55,151 nt of DNA. It comes from Elioraea sp051860475 (GTDB lineage: Bacteria > Pseudomonadota > Alphaproteobacteria > Acetobacterales > Acetobacteraceae). The position numbers were made by a program, and so were the translations under genes. Location of the stretch: the NCBI RefSeq assembly GCF_051860475.1, contig NZ_JBHYDW010000015.1, positions 1-55,151 of the forward strand, read 5' to 3'. The notes below the pieces were generated by a model. It was given only the letters and a program-made list of their open reading frames with translations. It had not been told where the DNA came from and made no database searches. Of this stretch, positions 36,351 through 45,982 are shown in pieces. Positions within the stretch are counted from its first letter, which is position 1, and the number at the start of each line of letters is the position of its first letter.

Positions 36351-37341
36351 GCGCGACGCCCGGCGCCGCACTGCTCGAGGTGCGCAACCTGCGCGTCTCC
36401 TTCGGCGGTCTTGCCGCCGTGCGCGGCGCGCATCTGACCATCTATCGCGGCGAGACCCATTGCGTCGTCGGAGAGTCGGGTTGCGGCAAGAGCGTCACCG
36501 CGCTCGCGGTGATGGGTCTGCTCGCGCGCTCCGGCAGGCGCGAGGCCGACCGGCTGGCCTTCGACGGTCAGGACCTGCTGCGGCTCTCCGAATCGCAGTT
36601 CTCGAAGCTGCGCGGCGACAAGATGGCGATGATCTTCCAGGAGCCGATGACCAGCCTGAACCCGGCCTACACGGTGGGGTCGCAGATGGCGGAGGTGTAC
36701 CGGCGCCATCGCGGCGGGCCGCGCGCCGAGGCGCTCGATCGCGCCGAGGACCTGCTCGCGAAGTGCCGCGTCACCTCGCCGCGGATGCGCCTCGGCCAGT
36801 ATCCGCATCAGCTCTCGGGTGGGCTCCGCCAGCGCGTGATGATCGCGATGGCGCTGATGTGCGACCCCGAACTGCTGGTTGCCGACGAGCCGACCACCGC
36901 GCTCGACGTCACGGTGCAGGCGCAGATCCTGCGGCTGCTGATGGATCTCCAGCGCGATCTCGGTCTCGCGCTCATGCTGATCACGCACGATCTCGGCGTG
37001 GTCGGGCGCATGGCGCACCGCGTCTCGGTGATGTACGCGGGCGAGGTCGTGGAGTCCGCGCCGGCCGCCGAACTGTTCGGCAACCCGACGCATCCCTACA
37101 CGCGCGGCCTGCTCGAATGCGTGCCCGCGCCCGGCAAGGTGCGGCGCGACCAGCCGCTCGGCTCGATCCCCGGCGTGGTGCCGCGCATCGGCCACCACTT
37201 CGAGGGCTGCGCGTTCCGCGACCGCTGCGGCCAGGCGCGCCCCGAATGCGCGCGCACCGTGGCGTGGCAGGAGACGGGCTCCGAGCACGGCTATCGATGC
37301 GTTCTGCCACCAAACTGGTCCGGCCCGGCGAGCCTCGCCGC

Positions 37342-37345
<4 letters not shown>
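36347..37345 (+). CDS. peptide-type ABC transporter ATP-binding protein (DppD-like), third system
   Basis: A 332-residue ATPase: Walker A VGESGCGKSVTALAVMG, Q loop MIFQEPMTSLNPAYTVGSQ, signature QLSGGLRQRVMIAMAL, Walker B LLVADEPTTALDVT, LITHDLGVVGRMA, and C-terminal GCAFRDRCGQARPEC with conserved cysteines. It forms the heteromeric ATPase pair with the next gene. Its stop (37343-37345) overlaps the GTG start of that gene. Confidence 0.93.
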
Positions 37346-38308
<963 letters not shown>

Positions 38309-38312
38309 CCGC

Positions 38313-38549
38313 CTACGCCGCGCGTCGCGCCGCCACCAGAGCCGCGCGGCCCGCGGCGGTCGCGCTCACCCAGGCGCTGCCGTCGCCATCGTGCTCGTGC
38401 CTGACGAGACCGCGCTCCAGCGCCTCCTCCCACACGGTCAGGCGCGGGCAGGAGGTGCGCCACGCGTCGATCACCTCCGCATAGGGGCGTGGACGGTCCG
38501 CGACGAACTCCACCAGATCCAGGATCAGCGGCTCGATCGGACCGGACAT
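38313..38549 (-). CDS. small conserved-looking protein of unknown function
   Basis: A 78-residue protein without signal or membrane segment. It contains RPRPYAEVIDAWRTSCPRLT followed by VWEEALERGLVRH and ends with a TAAGRAALVA segment; the length and the pattern of a short helix-turn-helix-like core followed by a charged loop suggest a small winged-helix fold, but this is a guess. I choose ATG 38549, six bases after GGAGGA; a GTG at 38552 is the alternative. Third codon positions are G/C rich as in real genes. It may be alone in its transcription unit, with its promoter in the following gene-poor stretch. I believe I have seen similar unnamed proteins in alphaproteobacteria but cannot name the family. 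Confidence 0.7.
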   Translation of the reverse strand: MSGPIEPLILDLVEFVADRPRPYAEVIDAWRTSCPRLTVWEEALERGLVRHEHDGDGSAWVSATAAGRAALVAARRAA

Positions 38550-38552
38550 CAC

Positions 38553-39088
38553 GGTTCCTCCGTCTCAGGGTGCCACCCCGTATCCAGCTTCCATGCACGA
38601 CATGGGTGCATGCGATCAAGGTGGCGATGCGTCCCGCCCCGAGCTGGAACCGCGGCTCGGTCATCGCCTCCGCCAGGCGCCGCGCCAGGATGGTCCCGAG
38701 CATCGAGGCCCGGAGTGCGCACCCTGCCATCACCGGACCGACCCTACCCGCCTCGGCGACCATCCCCTCCCAGACGGGCATGACCGCCTACGTGAAGCCG
38801 TCGGCCTTCAGGATGTTCAGGCCGCGGCAGCTGTTCTGCGCGATCCGGTCGGACAGCACCGGACGCATCTGTGGTCGCTCGCTCAGCGTGAAGGGCGACG
38901 TCGTCGGCACCACACTGGACACGCACAGCGTCCAGGCCATCAGCCGGGGCCGGAACCAGCGCGGCTGGCTGGAGAGACGCCGAGTGGGGTCACGAACGAA
39001 CGCCTGGCCGACCTGAGGCACCGGCGCGCGGGCGGGGGCGCGGTGATACCGGTTCCGGGCGGCCGCCGGCTGGTCCGACGGCACCGAT
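38553..39088. other. gene-poor stretch with possible decayed minus-strand coding sequence
   Basis: No confident gene. On the minus strand a frame with G/C-rich third positions runs from 39084 to a TAG at 38788-38790 (ending LNILKADGFT) and reopens in the same frame at ATG 38781 (MPVWEGMVAEAGRVGPVMAG) towards the small gene. Neither part resembles a family I know. Plus-strand frames are also open, as is common at this GC content. A perfect 7-base inverted repeat (CATGCAC, 7-base loop, GTGCATG) lies at 38592-38612 and might be an operator for the small minus-strand gene. Confidence 0.35.
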
Positions 39089-39117
39089 TTGCGCCGCCCG
39101 GCGCTGCTGGATATGTT
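39089..39117 (+). promoter_or_regulatory. candidate promoter of the TPR protein-bamB-der operon
   Basis: TTGCGC (39089-39094), 17-base spacer, TATGTT (39112-39117). The start codon at 39144 would lie about 20 bases after the transcription start. One of the better -10 matches in the window. Confidence 0.45.
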
Positions 39118-39143
39118 CCCGCGCCGCGCGCCGAGGCATCAGC

Positions 39144-39848
39144 ATGGCGCGCACGAACGTGATGCCCGGCCCTGCGCGTCCGGCCGGGCCTGGGGACAGC
39201 GATTTGGCCGACATCTTCGACGAGATCGAGGAAGACCTCCGCAAGGAGCGCGCGAAGAGGCTGTGGGACCGCTACGGCTGGATCGTGCTGTTGGTTGCCG
39301 GCGGGGTCGTGCTGGGCGTCGCCGGCTGGCGCGGCTGGCAGTGGTACGAGCACCGCCAGGCGACGGAGGCGGCCGAGCGCTTCCTCGCCGCCGCCTCCGC
39401 CGCCGACCGCGGCGAGGCGGCCTCCGCGGCCGCCACGTTCGCGGAACTCTCGCGCGGCGCACCCGCCGGCTACCGTGTGTTCGCCCGGCTGCGCGAGGCC
39501 GGGGCCAGGGCACGCCTCGGCGAGACCGCCGAGGCGGTGGCGCTCTACGAGACGCTCGCGCGCGACGCCGCCGTGCCGCCGCTCTACCGCGACCTCGCCA
39601 CGCTGCTTGCGGTGATGCACCAGACCGACTCGGGCGACCCCCGCGCGCTCGCCGACCGGCTGGCGCCGCTCGCGGCGGAGGGGGCTGCGTTCCGGTTCTC
39701 GGCGATGGAGCTCCAGGCGGTGCTGGCGGAGCGCCGCGGCGACCGCGCCGAGGCGCGGCGGCTGCTCCAGGCGCTCGCGCAGGATGGCGCGGCGCCCGAG
39801 GGGGTGCGCCGCCGCGCCGGCGAGATGCTCGGCGCGATCGGGAGCTGA
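39144..39848 (+). CDS. YfgM-like tetratricopeptide-type membrane protein
   Basis: A 234-residue protein: acidic-basic N-terminal segment LADIFDEIEEDLRKERAKRL, one transmembrane helix (WIVLLVAGGVVLGVAGW, about residues 47-63), then a helical, alanine-rich periplasmic part resembling a TPR repeat domain (FAELSRGAPAGYRVFARLRE and LYETLARDAAVPPLYRDLAT). The position just before bamB and der matches yfgM in enterobacteria, where YfgM is an inner-membrane partner of the periplasmic chaperone network and Sec translocon. Start at ATG 39144; the ribosome site is weak (GAGG). It is separated by four bases from bamB. Confidence 0.82.
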   Translation: MARTNVMPGPARPAGPGDSDLADIFDEIEEDLRKERAKRLWDRYGWIVLLVAGGVVLGVAGWRGWQWYEHRQATEAAERFLAAASAADRGEAASAAATFAELSRGAPAGYRVFARLREAGARARLGETAEAVALYETLARDAAVPPLYRDLATLLAVMHQTDSGDPRALADRLAPLAAEGAAFRFSAMELQAVLAERRGDRAEARRLLQALAQDGAAPEGVRRRAGEMLGAIGS

Positions 39849-39852
39849 GGCA

Positions 39853-41190
39853 ATGCGCGGACGCCGCCACCTCTCGCGCCGCGGGCTGATCGCCGCGCTG
39901 CCGTTCGCCACGTCGGGCTGCGGCATGTGGGATTGGGCGTTCGGCGACTCGAAGCAGCCCCTGCCCGGTGAGCGCCGCGCGGTACTGCCCGGCGAGGCCG
40001 AGGCGGCGGCCGATCCGAGCCTCGCCGACATGCCGGTGGAACTGCCGCCGCCGGTGGCGAATCCAGCCTGGCCGGTGCCGGGCGGCACGCCCTCGAACGT
40101 GATGGGGCATCTCGCCGCCGGCGACAGGCTGGAGGTGGCCTGGCGCACGGGAATCGGCACCGGCGGGTCGCGGCGGCGCCCGCTGCTCACCACGCCGGTG
40201 GTTGCCGACGGGCGCGTCTATGCCTGCGATGCCACCGCCGAAGTCACGGCGCTCGACACCGCCTCGGGGCGGACGGTATGGCGGGCCGATGCGCGCCCGC
40301 CGCGCAACCGCGGCAGCCTGCTCGGTGCCGGCCTCGCCTATGCCGACGGGCGGGTGTTCGTCGCCACCGGGCTCGCCGAGGTGATGGCGTTCGACGCCAC
40401 GACGGGAGCGGAGATCTGGCGCAGCGCGATGCCGACGCCGACGCGCGGCGCGATCAGCGTGGCGGACGGGCGCGTCGTGGTGCTGACGGTCGAGGGGCAG
40501 GTGCTCGCCTATGCCGCCGATACCGGCGAGCGGCAATGGAGCCATCGCGGCCCGGCGGAGACCACCACGCTGCTCGGCGCGCCGGCGCCGGCGATCGATG
40601 ACGGCATGGTGCTCGCCGGGTTCCTCAACGGCGACGTTGCCGCCCTGCGGCTCGACACCGGCCGCGCGCTCTGGACCGAGGGCATCGCCGGCATCCGCGG
40701 CCGGCCATCGATCGCCGACATCGCCGCGGTGCGCGGCCGGCCGGCGATCGATCGCGGGCGCGGCATCGTCGCGGGCGCCGGCGGCGTGACCATGGCGATC
40801 GACATGCGGTCGGGCCGGCGCGTCTGGGAGCGCGAGATTCCAGGGCGCGAGAGCCCGTGGGTCGCCGGCGAGTGGATCTTCATGATCAGCGCCTCGGAGG
40901 AGGTCGCGGCCATGCGCCGCGCCGATGGGCGGGTGAAGTGGGTGACACCGCTGCCGCGCTTCCGTGACGAGGAGCGGCGGCGCGATCCGATCACCTGGAC
41001 CGGGCCTCTGCTGGTCGGCGACCGGCTGGTGGTCGCCTCGAGCCGCGGCGAGGCGCTGTCGCTCTCGCCCTATACCGGCGAGATCCTCGGCCGCCAGAGA
41101 CTGCCCGACGGCGTGACCGTCGCGCCGATCGCGGCCGACGGCTCGGTCTATCTGCTGACGGACGGCGCCAGCCTGGTCGCCTTGCGCTGA
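39853..41190 (+). CDS. bamB: outer-membrane assembly beta-propeller protein BamB-like (PQQ-repeat)
   Basis: A 445-residue secreted beta-propeller. The N-terminus (SRRGLIAALPFATSGCGMWD) ends with Cys23, which could be lipidated although the lipobox is imperfect. Repeats of the PQQ type follow: TPVVADGRVYACDATAEVTA, ALDTASGRTVWRAD, AFDATTGAEIWRS, RLDTGRALWTEG, AIDMRSGRRVWERE. BamB supports BamA in folding outer-membrane beta-barrels. The gene order TPR protein-bamB-der is the same as in many proteobacteria and is the main reason for this name over a PQQ-dehydrogenase-like protein. Der starts five bases after its stop. Confidence 0.87.
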   Translation: MRGRRHLSRRGLIAALPFATSGCGMWDWAFGDSKQPLPGERRAVLPGEAEAAADPSLADMPVELPPPVANPAWPVPGGTPSNVMGHLAAGDRLEVAWRTGIGTGGSRRRPLLTTPVVADGRVYACDATAEVTALDTASGRTVWRADARPPRNRGSLLGAGLAYADGRVFVATGLAEVMAFDATTGAEIWRSAMPTPTRGAISVADGRVVVLTVEGQVLAYAADTGERQWSHRGPAETTTLLGAPAPAIDDGMVLAGFLNGDVAALRLDTGRALWTEGIAGIRGRPSIADIAAVRGRPAIDRGRGIVAGAGGVTMAIDMRSGRRVWEREIPGRESPWVAGEWIFMISASEEVAAMRRADGRVKWVTPLPRFRDEERRRDPITWTGPLLVGDRLVVASSRGEALSLSPYTGEILGRQRLPDGVTVAPIAADGSVYLLTDGASLVALR

Positions 41191-41195
41191 ACGGC

Positions 41196-42557
41196 ATGCG
41201 CCCGGTCGTCGCCATCGTCGGGCGCCCGAACGTGGGCAAGTCCACGCTGTTCAACCGGCTCGCGCGGCGGCGGATCGCGATCGTCGACGACACGCCCGGG
41301 GTGACGCGCGACCGCAAGGAGGCCGAGGCGGTGCTCGGCGGGCGCGACGTGACGCTGGTCGACACCGCCGGGCTCGAGGAGGCGCCGCCCGAGACGGTCG
41401 CGGGCAAGATGATGGCCGGGTCCGCGCGTGCGGTTGATCTCGCGGACCTGGTGCTGTTGGTGGTGGACGGCCGCGAGGGGCTGACCCCGGCGGACCGCCA
41501 TTTCGCCACCTGGCTGCGGCGGACCGGCAAGCCTGCGATCCTGGTCGCAAACAAGGCCGAGGGGCGGGCGGGCGAAGGCGGCTACTACGACGCCTTCGCG
41601 CTCGGGTTCGGCGAGCCGGTCGCGGTCTCGGCCGAGCATGGCGAGGGGCTGGGCGAGTTGCACGACCGCGTCCGCGAGGCGCTGGGCGCTGCTCCCGAGG
41701 TCGCGGAGGCGGCCGAGGGCGAGGCGGGCAGCGAACGGCCGCTCCGGCTTGCCGTCGTCGGCCGGCCGAACGCCGGCAAGTCCACGCTGGTGAACCGGCT
41801 GATCGGCGAGGAACGGCTGCTCACCGGGCCGGAGCCCGGCATCACCCGCGACGCGATCGCCCTGCCCTGGCGCGACGCCGAGGGGCGGCTCGTGCGGCTG
41901 GTCGACACGGCCGGGTTGCGAAGGCGCGCGCGCGTGACCGAGAAGCTGGAGAAGCTCTCCACCGCCGCCACCATCGCCGCGCTGCGCGAGGCCGAGGTGG
42001 TGGTGCTGGTGCTCGATGCGCTCGCGCCCTTGGAGGCGCAGGACATCGCCATCGCCACGCTCGCCGAGCGCGAGGGCCGCGCGCTGGTGCTGGCGCTGAA
42101 CAAGTGGGATCTCGTGCCGGTGAAGGCACGCAACGACCGTCGCCGCGCGATCGCCGATCGCCTCTCGACCGGCTTCGCCCAGCTCAAGGGCGTGCCGGTG
42201 GTGCCGCTCTCGGCGCTGTCCGGTGCGGGCGTGGACAAGCTGATGCCCGCGGTGTGGAAGGCTTACGAGGCGTGGAACTCTCGCGTGCCCACGGGGGCGC
42301 TCAACCGCTGGTTCGCGACCGCGATCGAGCGCCACCCGCCACCGCTGGTGGACGGGCGGCGGCTGAAGCTCCGCTACATCACCCAGGTCAAGGCGCGCCC
42401 GCCCAGCTTCGTGGTGTTCGGCACCCGCACCGGCAAGCTGCCGGACGACTACGTGCGCTACCTGCTGAACGGGCTGCGCGAGGCGCTGGGGCTGGAGGGC
42501 GTGCCGATCCGCCTGACGCTGCGCAGTTCGCGCAACCCGTATGTCGAGGGGGAGTGA
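41196..42557 (+). CDS. der: ribosome-assembly GTPase Der (EngA)
   Basis: Double-GTPase protein (453 residues) needed for 50S subunit maturation. The first G domain has GRPNVGKST at residues 9-17, DDTPGVTRD, DTAGLEE and NKAEG; the second has GRPNAGKST at residues 189-197, GPEPGITRD, DTAGLRRRARVTEKLEKLS and NKWDL. The C-terminal KH-like domain has RLKLRYITQVKARPPSFVVF and ends with LRSSRNPY. Both GTPase sites look complete. The small insert and acidic linker between domains are normal for the family. It is in an operon with bamB and is followed by a DUF924 gene after two bases. Confidence 0.97.
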   Translation: MRPVVAIVGRPNVGKSTLFNRLARRRIAIVDDTPGVTRDRKEAEAVLGGRDVTLVDTAGLEEAPPETVAGKMMAGSARAVDLADLVLLVVDGREGLTPADRHFATWLRRTGKPAILVANKAEGRAGEGGYYDAFALGFGEPVAVSAEHGEGLGELHDRVREALGAAPEVAEAAEGEAGSERPLRLAVVGRPNAGKSTLVNRLIGEERLLTGPEPGITRDAIALPWRDAEGRLVRLVDTAGLRRRARVTEKLEKLSTAATIAALREAEVVVLVLDALAPLEAQDIAIATLAEREGRALVLALNKWDLVPVKARNDRRRAIADRLSTGFAQLKGVPVVPLSALSGAGVDKLMPAVWKAYEAWNSRVPTGALNRWFATAIERHPPPLVDGRRLKLRYITQVKARPPSFVVFGTRTGKLPDDYVRYLLNGLREALGLEGVPIRLTLRSSRNPYVEGE

Positions 42558-42559
42558 GG

Positions 42560-43114
42560 ATGGGCATCGCGACCACGCCCGAGGATGTGCTGGGGTTCTG
42601 GTTCGACCCCGAGACGAAGCCGAAATGGTTCAATGGCGGCACGGCGTTCGACGACGAGGTGCGCGCGGTACTCGGCCCGGCGCTTGAGGCCGCGTCGCGC
42701 GGCGATCTCGCGGCGTGGGAAGGGGACCGCGACGGCGCGCTCGCGCTGGCGCTGCTGTTGGACCAGGTACCGCGCAACATCTTCCGCGGCACCGCGCGCG
42801 CGTTTGCCCACGATGCCGAGGCGCGGCGGGTCGCGCGGATCGTGCAGGAGCGCGGCTGGGATCTGGAGCTGCCGGTCGAGCGGCGCGTGTTCCTCTACCT
42901 GCCGTTCGAGCACAGCGAGGATCTGGCGGACCAGGAGCTCTCGGTGCGGCTGTTCCGCGAGCGGGCGAACGAGGGCGAGTACCTGAAATACGCCGAGGCG
43001 CATCTCGACGTCATCCGCCGCTTCGGCCGGTTCCCGCACCGGAACGCCGCGCTGGGCCGCGACAGCACCGAGGCGGAGACCGCGTACCTCGCTCAGCCCG
43101 GCGCGGGGTTCTGA
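42560..43114 (+). CDS. DUF924 family protein
   Basis: A 184-residue soluble alpha-helical protein. Family features: EDVLGFWFDPETKPKWFNG at the N-terminus, LALALLLDQVPRNIFRGTARAFAHD (shown in part), VFLYLPFEHSEDLADQELSV, and the C-terminal FGRFPHRNAALGRDSTEAET. Members are related in fold to TPR proteins and have no established enzymatic role. The ATG at 42560 follows GGGGGAGTGAGG just after the der stop, so it is probably expressed with der. Its last 22 bases overlap the convergent desaturase frame, which has been extended by a repeat. Confidence 0.9.
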   Translation: MGIATTPEDVLGFWFDPETKPKWFNGGTAFDDEVRAVLGPALEAASRGDLAAWEGDRDGALALALLLDQVPRNIFRGTARAFAHDAEARRVARIVQERGWDLELPVERRVFLYLPFEHSEDLADQELSVRLFRERANEGEYLKYAEAHLDVIRRFGRFPHRNAALGRDSTEAETAYLAQPGAGF

Positions 43115-44217
43115 CGGGCACCCTCACCCTGACCCTCTCCCGCACGCGGGAGAGGGGACGCAGCGTCGCCTCCGGGTTCCCTCTCCCGCGCACGGGTCCC
43201 ATCGCGGCTTGCCGCGATGGGGGACCGCAGCGGGAGAGGGTCAGGGTGAGGGGCGGCCTCTCGCCCTGCGAGCGTCCGTACCAGCCGCTTCGCCCCCTCC
43301 ACCTGCGTGCCCCACCACGACCCGGTGGCAAGGCGCTCGCTGCCCGAGGTGTCACCCGTGCGTGGATAGCCGCGCGAGAACCGCGCCGTGCCGAACATCA
43401 CGTCCCAGATCGGCAGCAGCACGGCGAAGTTCGTGCCGTGCACACGCGCCGGCATCCCGGCGTCGTGGTCGAGCGCGTGATGCACGCGGTGGAAATGCGG
43501 GCTGACGATGACGAACCGCCCGAACCGGCCGAAATCGAGCCGCACATTGGCATGGCTCAGGCTCTCGGCCACGCGCATGACCAGCACCAGCAGCGGGAAC
43601 TGGCCGGGCGGCACGCCGATCAGCGTGGCGACGCCGGCGAACCAGAGTGCCGCGATGATGTCGTCGAACAGGTGGTTGCGGTCATCGGTCCAGAACGTCA
43701 TCTGACGCTGGGCGTGATGCACCGAATGCAGCGCCCACCACCACCCGAAACGGTGCTGGAACCGGTGACGCCAGTACTCGGCGAAGTCGAGGATGACGAC
43801 ATAGAGCAGGAAGGTGACGACCGGCCACTCGCGCAGCGCCGGCACCAGCGTCTCCAGCGTCGGCGGGATGATGCCGAGTCGCGCCAGCCCCGCCGCCCAG
43901 GCGGTCTCCGCCGGCAGGAGGATGACGAAGGCGAACAGCGGCAACAGCCCGAGCCGGTTGAGCAGCGTGTAGGTGACGTCGGTGCCGACGGTGGACGTCT
44001 CGCCCTCCCTGTGCTCGACCGGGCGGAGGCGCTCCAGCGGGGCGCAGACCGCGATCGACACCAGCACCGCAAGCGCACCCATCAGCGCGAAGTCGAGCCA
44101 CTCGGAGGCGTCCTCCTCCCACGCCATCAGCCCGGCGGCGTAGAGGGCCGGCAGCAGCGCGTGCTCGAAGGTCGCGGCCTTCAGCGCCACGTAGCCGTCC
44201 GCGATCGCCTCGATCAT
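43093..44217 (-). CDS. sterol desaturase / fatty acid hydroxylase family protein with repeat-derived C-terminus
   Basis: A 374-residue integral-membrane di-iron enzyme. The histidine boxes are WRHRFQHRF, HSVHHAQRQ and HFHRVHHA, with hydrophobic helices before and between them (ALMGALAVLVSIAVCAPL, LLPLFAFVILLP, VVTFLLYVVILDFAEY). Such enzymes hydroxylate or desaturate fatty acids, sterols or carotenoids; the substrate cannot be told. The natural protein seems to end near GAKRLVRTLAGRE; the following 55 residues, beginning APHPDPLPLRSP, are encoded by an intergenic inverted repeat. The frame stops inside the end of the convergent DUF924 gene. Its ATG overlaps the deacetylase stop by four bases. 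Confidence 0.88.
   Translation of the reverse strand: MIEAIADGYVALKAATFEHALLPALYAAGLMAWEEDASEWLDFALMGALAVLVSIAVCAPLERLRPVEHREGETSTVGTDVTYTLLNRLGLLPLFAFVILLPAETAWAAGLARLGIIPPTLETLVPALREWPVVTFLLYVVILDFAEYWRHRFQHRFGWWWALHSVHHAQRQMTFWTDDRNHLFDDIIAALWFAGVATLIGVPPGQFPLLVLVMRVAESLSHANVRLDFGRFGRFVIVSPHFHRVHHALDHDAGMPARVHGTNFAVLLPIWDVMFGTARFSRGYPRTGDTSGSERLATGSWWGTQVEGAKRLVRTLAGREAAPHPDPLPLRSPIAASRDGTRAREREPGGDAASPLPRAGEGQGEGARQNPAPG
43121..43252. repeat. compound intergenic inverted repeat
   Basis: Perfect 23-base inverted arms at 43121-43143 and 43230-43252. Nested inside are a 12-base pair of arms (43145-43156 and 43179-43190) and a 10-base hairpin (43198-43207 and 43212-43221, loop CTTG). Translation of one strand gives the PHPDPLP signature familiar from dispersed repeats of GC-rich proteobacteria. 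It lies between two convergent genes and could serve as a two-way terminator although there is no T tract. Confidence 0.85.
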
Positions 44218-44969
44218 CGGTTGGCCTCCGCAGCGAGGCGCGGAGTCGGTTCCGTCAGCGTCGCGAAGCAGAACCCGCGCGACTTCAGCCCGACGATCAG
44301 GTCCTCGAACACGTCGGCATACTTCTCCTGCCGCGAGCGGATGCCCCAGTGCATCACCAGCACCTCGCCGTCGCGGATCGTGCGCAGGCTCTGCGCGAGG
44401 AGCGCGCGGTTGGGGTAGCGATCCGAGGGCAGTTCATCGCCGAGGAAGCCATGCGCGGTCCAGCCGATGTGACGGAAGCCGCAGGCTTCGGCGAAGCGCA
44501 GCGCGTTCGGCGTGGTGCGCCCGCCCGGCGCGCGCCAGATCGGATCGAGCCCGCGCCCCGTCATGGCGCGCAGCCGGTCCTCGACCGCGCGCAGCTCGGC
44601 GCACATCTGCGCGGCATCCAGCGTCGTGCCCGCGCGCGCACCCCAGGGCACGTAGCGCACACGCTCGCCGACATCGCCGCGGAAGTACCAGTGCCGCAGC
44701 GTGTGGCTGCCGAAGGAGTGCCCCTCGGCCGCGCGCGTGCGCCAGAACTCGGCCCAGGACTCCGCGAGCGAGGTGTCGCCGCGATAGGTGCGTTCGTCGG
44801 CGAGGAACAGCGTCGCCTTCACGTCGTGGCGGCGCATCACCTCGGCGATCTGCTCGGCGCGGTCCATCCAGCCGGTGTCGATCGTGAGGTAGAGCGTGCC
44901 CCGGCAGGTCTCGGCACGCGCCGGTAACGCCAGGACGAGAACGGCGACGAGAACCCTAGCCCATCGCAT
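44214..44969 (-). CDS. secreted polysaccharide deacetylase family protein (NodB fold)
   Basis: A 251-residue protein with a signal peptide (MRWARVLVAVLVLALPARA, cleavage before ETC). Start ATG 44969 is chosen because the signal begins there; it overlaps the upstream gene by 14 bases. NodB motifs: YLTIDTGWMD (motif 1, with Thr where the metal-binding second Asp of TFDDG normally is), GSHTLRHWYF (zinc histidines), WRAPGGRTTP, and VLVMHWG. Variation after the catalytic Asp is also known in PdaA-type and similar deacetylases (TFDNG). Probable role is removing acetyl groups from a cell-wall or exopolysaccharide sugar; it is not proven active. Confidence 0.85.
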   Translation of the reverse strand: MRWARVLVAVLVLALPARAETCRGTLYLTIDTGWMDRAEQIAEVMRRHDVKATLFLADERTYRGDTSLAESWAEFWRTRAAEGHSFGSHTLRHWYFRGDVGERVRYVPWGARAGTTLDAAQMCAELRAVEDRLRAMTGRGLDPIWRAPGGRTTPNALRFAEACGFRHIGWTAHGFLGDELPSDRYPNRALLAQSLRTIRDGEVLVMHWGIRSRQEKYADVFEDLIVGLKSRGFCFATLTEPTPRLAAEANR

Positions 44970-45918
44970 GGAACAGGATGCCGTGGGGGCTCCGGCCGAC
45001 GCGGATCTGCGCGACCAGCGCACCCGTCTCGACATCGATCACGCCGACCCGGTTGCCGACGCGCTGGGTGAACCAGAGCTGCCGCCCGTCGGGCGAGAAG
45101 TCGAGGCAGTCGGGCGCGCCGGGAGCGCGAAACTGGTCGAGCACGGTCAGCGTCTCCGCGTCCAGCGCCGTGATCGAGCCGGCGACGCGGTTGGTGACGT
45201 AGAGGAACAGCCCGTCCCGCGACGGGAACAGGTTGTGGGCGCCCGCCCCCGTCTGCACCTTGCGGATCGTCTGGCCGGCCTCCGGATCGATCACGCTGAC
45301 CGTGTCCTCGCCCATGTTCGCGACCAGCAACTCGCCCGCGCGGCTCATCACCACGCCGGCCGGCGTGTCGCCCGTCGGCTGGCGCCAGAGCACGCGCGCG
45401 GTCTCCGCCTCCACCGCGACGAGCGCGTTGCTGTTCTGGAGCGTGACATAGGTGATCCGGCTGTCGCCGGACCAGGCGATGTGGCTCGGCAGGCGCGGCA
45501 TCGCCAGGCGATGCACGAGCGTGAGGTCGTCGGCGCGGTAGAGGTCGATCTGGTTGCGCCGCAGGCTCGCCACCGTCAGCCACTGCGAGTCCGGGCTGAA
45601 CATCAGGTGATAGGGGTTGCTGACACGCAGGGTCCGGCGGATCGCGCCGGTGTCGGGTTCGAGGAACAGGAACTCGTTGCCGGCGGAGTCGCCGAGCACG
45701 ATCTCGGACCGGTCCGGCGCGTAGACCAGATGGTGCGGCTCGCGCAGGGCGGGCACCTTGCGTACGACGTCGCCACGCCCGGCGTCGATCACGCTGACCG
45801 TCGCGTCACGGCTGTCGAGCACGAACACAAGCCCGACCGGCTGCGTCGAGGCCCGGGTGACCGAGGGGAGAGCGAGGGCGTGGGCCGCCGCGCCGAGAAG
45901 GACTGAACGCCTGTGCAT
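44956..45918 (-). CDS. exported YVTN-type beta-propeller protein
   Basis: A 320-residue protein with a twin-arginine-like leader (MHRRSVLLGAAAHALALPSV). Start ATG 45918 is preceded by GGAGAG; longer in-frame starts add sequence with no signal character. Repeats of the seven-bladed YVTN type are plain: VLDSRDATVSVIDAGRGDVV, LVYAPDRSEIVLGD, MFSPDSQWLTVAS, LLVANMGEDTVSVIDPEAG, LYVTNRVAGSITALDAETL, and LWFTQRVGNRVGVIDVETG. Such proteins are binding or scaffold modules in the periplasm, often beside cytochromes or wall enzymes. First gene of a three-gene minus-strand operon with the deacetylase and the desaturase-like gene. Confidence 0.87.
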   Translation of the reverse strand: MHRRSVLLGAAAHALALPSVTRASTQPVGLVFVLDSRDATVSVIDAGRGDVVRKVPALREPHHLVYAPDRSEIVLGDSAGNEFLFLEPDTGAIRRTLRVSNPYHLMFSPDSQWLTVASLRRNQIDLYRADDLTLVHRLAMPRLPSHIAWSGDSRITYVTLQNSNALVAVEAETARVLWRQPTGDTPAGVVMSRAGELLVANMGEDTVSVIDPEAGQTIRKVQTGAGAHNLFPSRDGLFLYVTNRVAGSITALDAETLTVLDQFRAPGAPDCLDFSPDGRQLWFTQRVGNRVGVIDVETGALVAQIRVGRSPHGILFHAMG

Positions 45919-45982
45919 GAGGTGGTCTCTCCGTCGACCGCGCTGCTTCATACCAGAAACGCCTGGCTGCTGGAACGTCCGT

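Noticed and set aside
43121..43252. Insertion sequence or CRISPR-like repeat between der operon and desaturase
   Set aside because: No open frame for a transposase and only one set of nested inverted arms; a small palindromic dispersed repeat is the better explanation.
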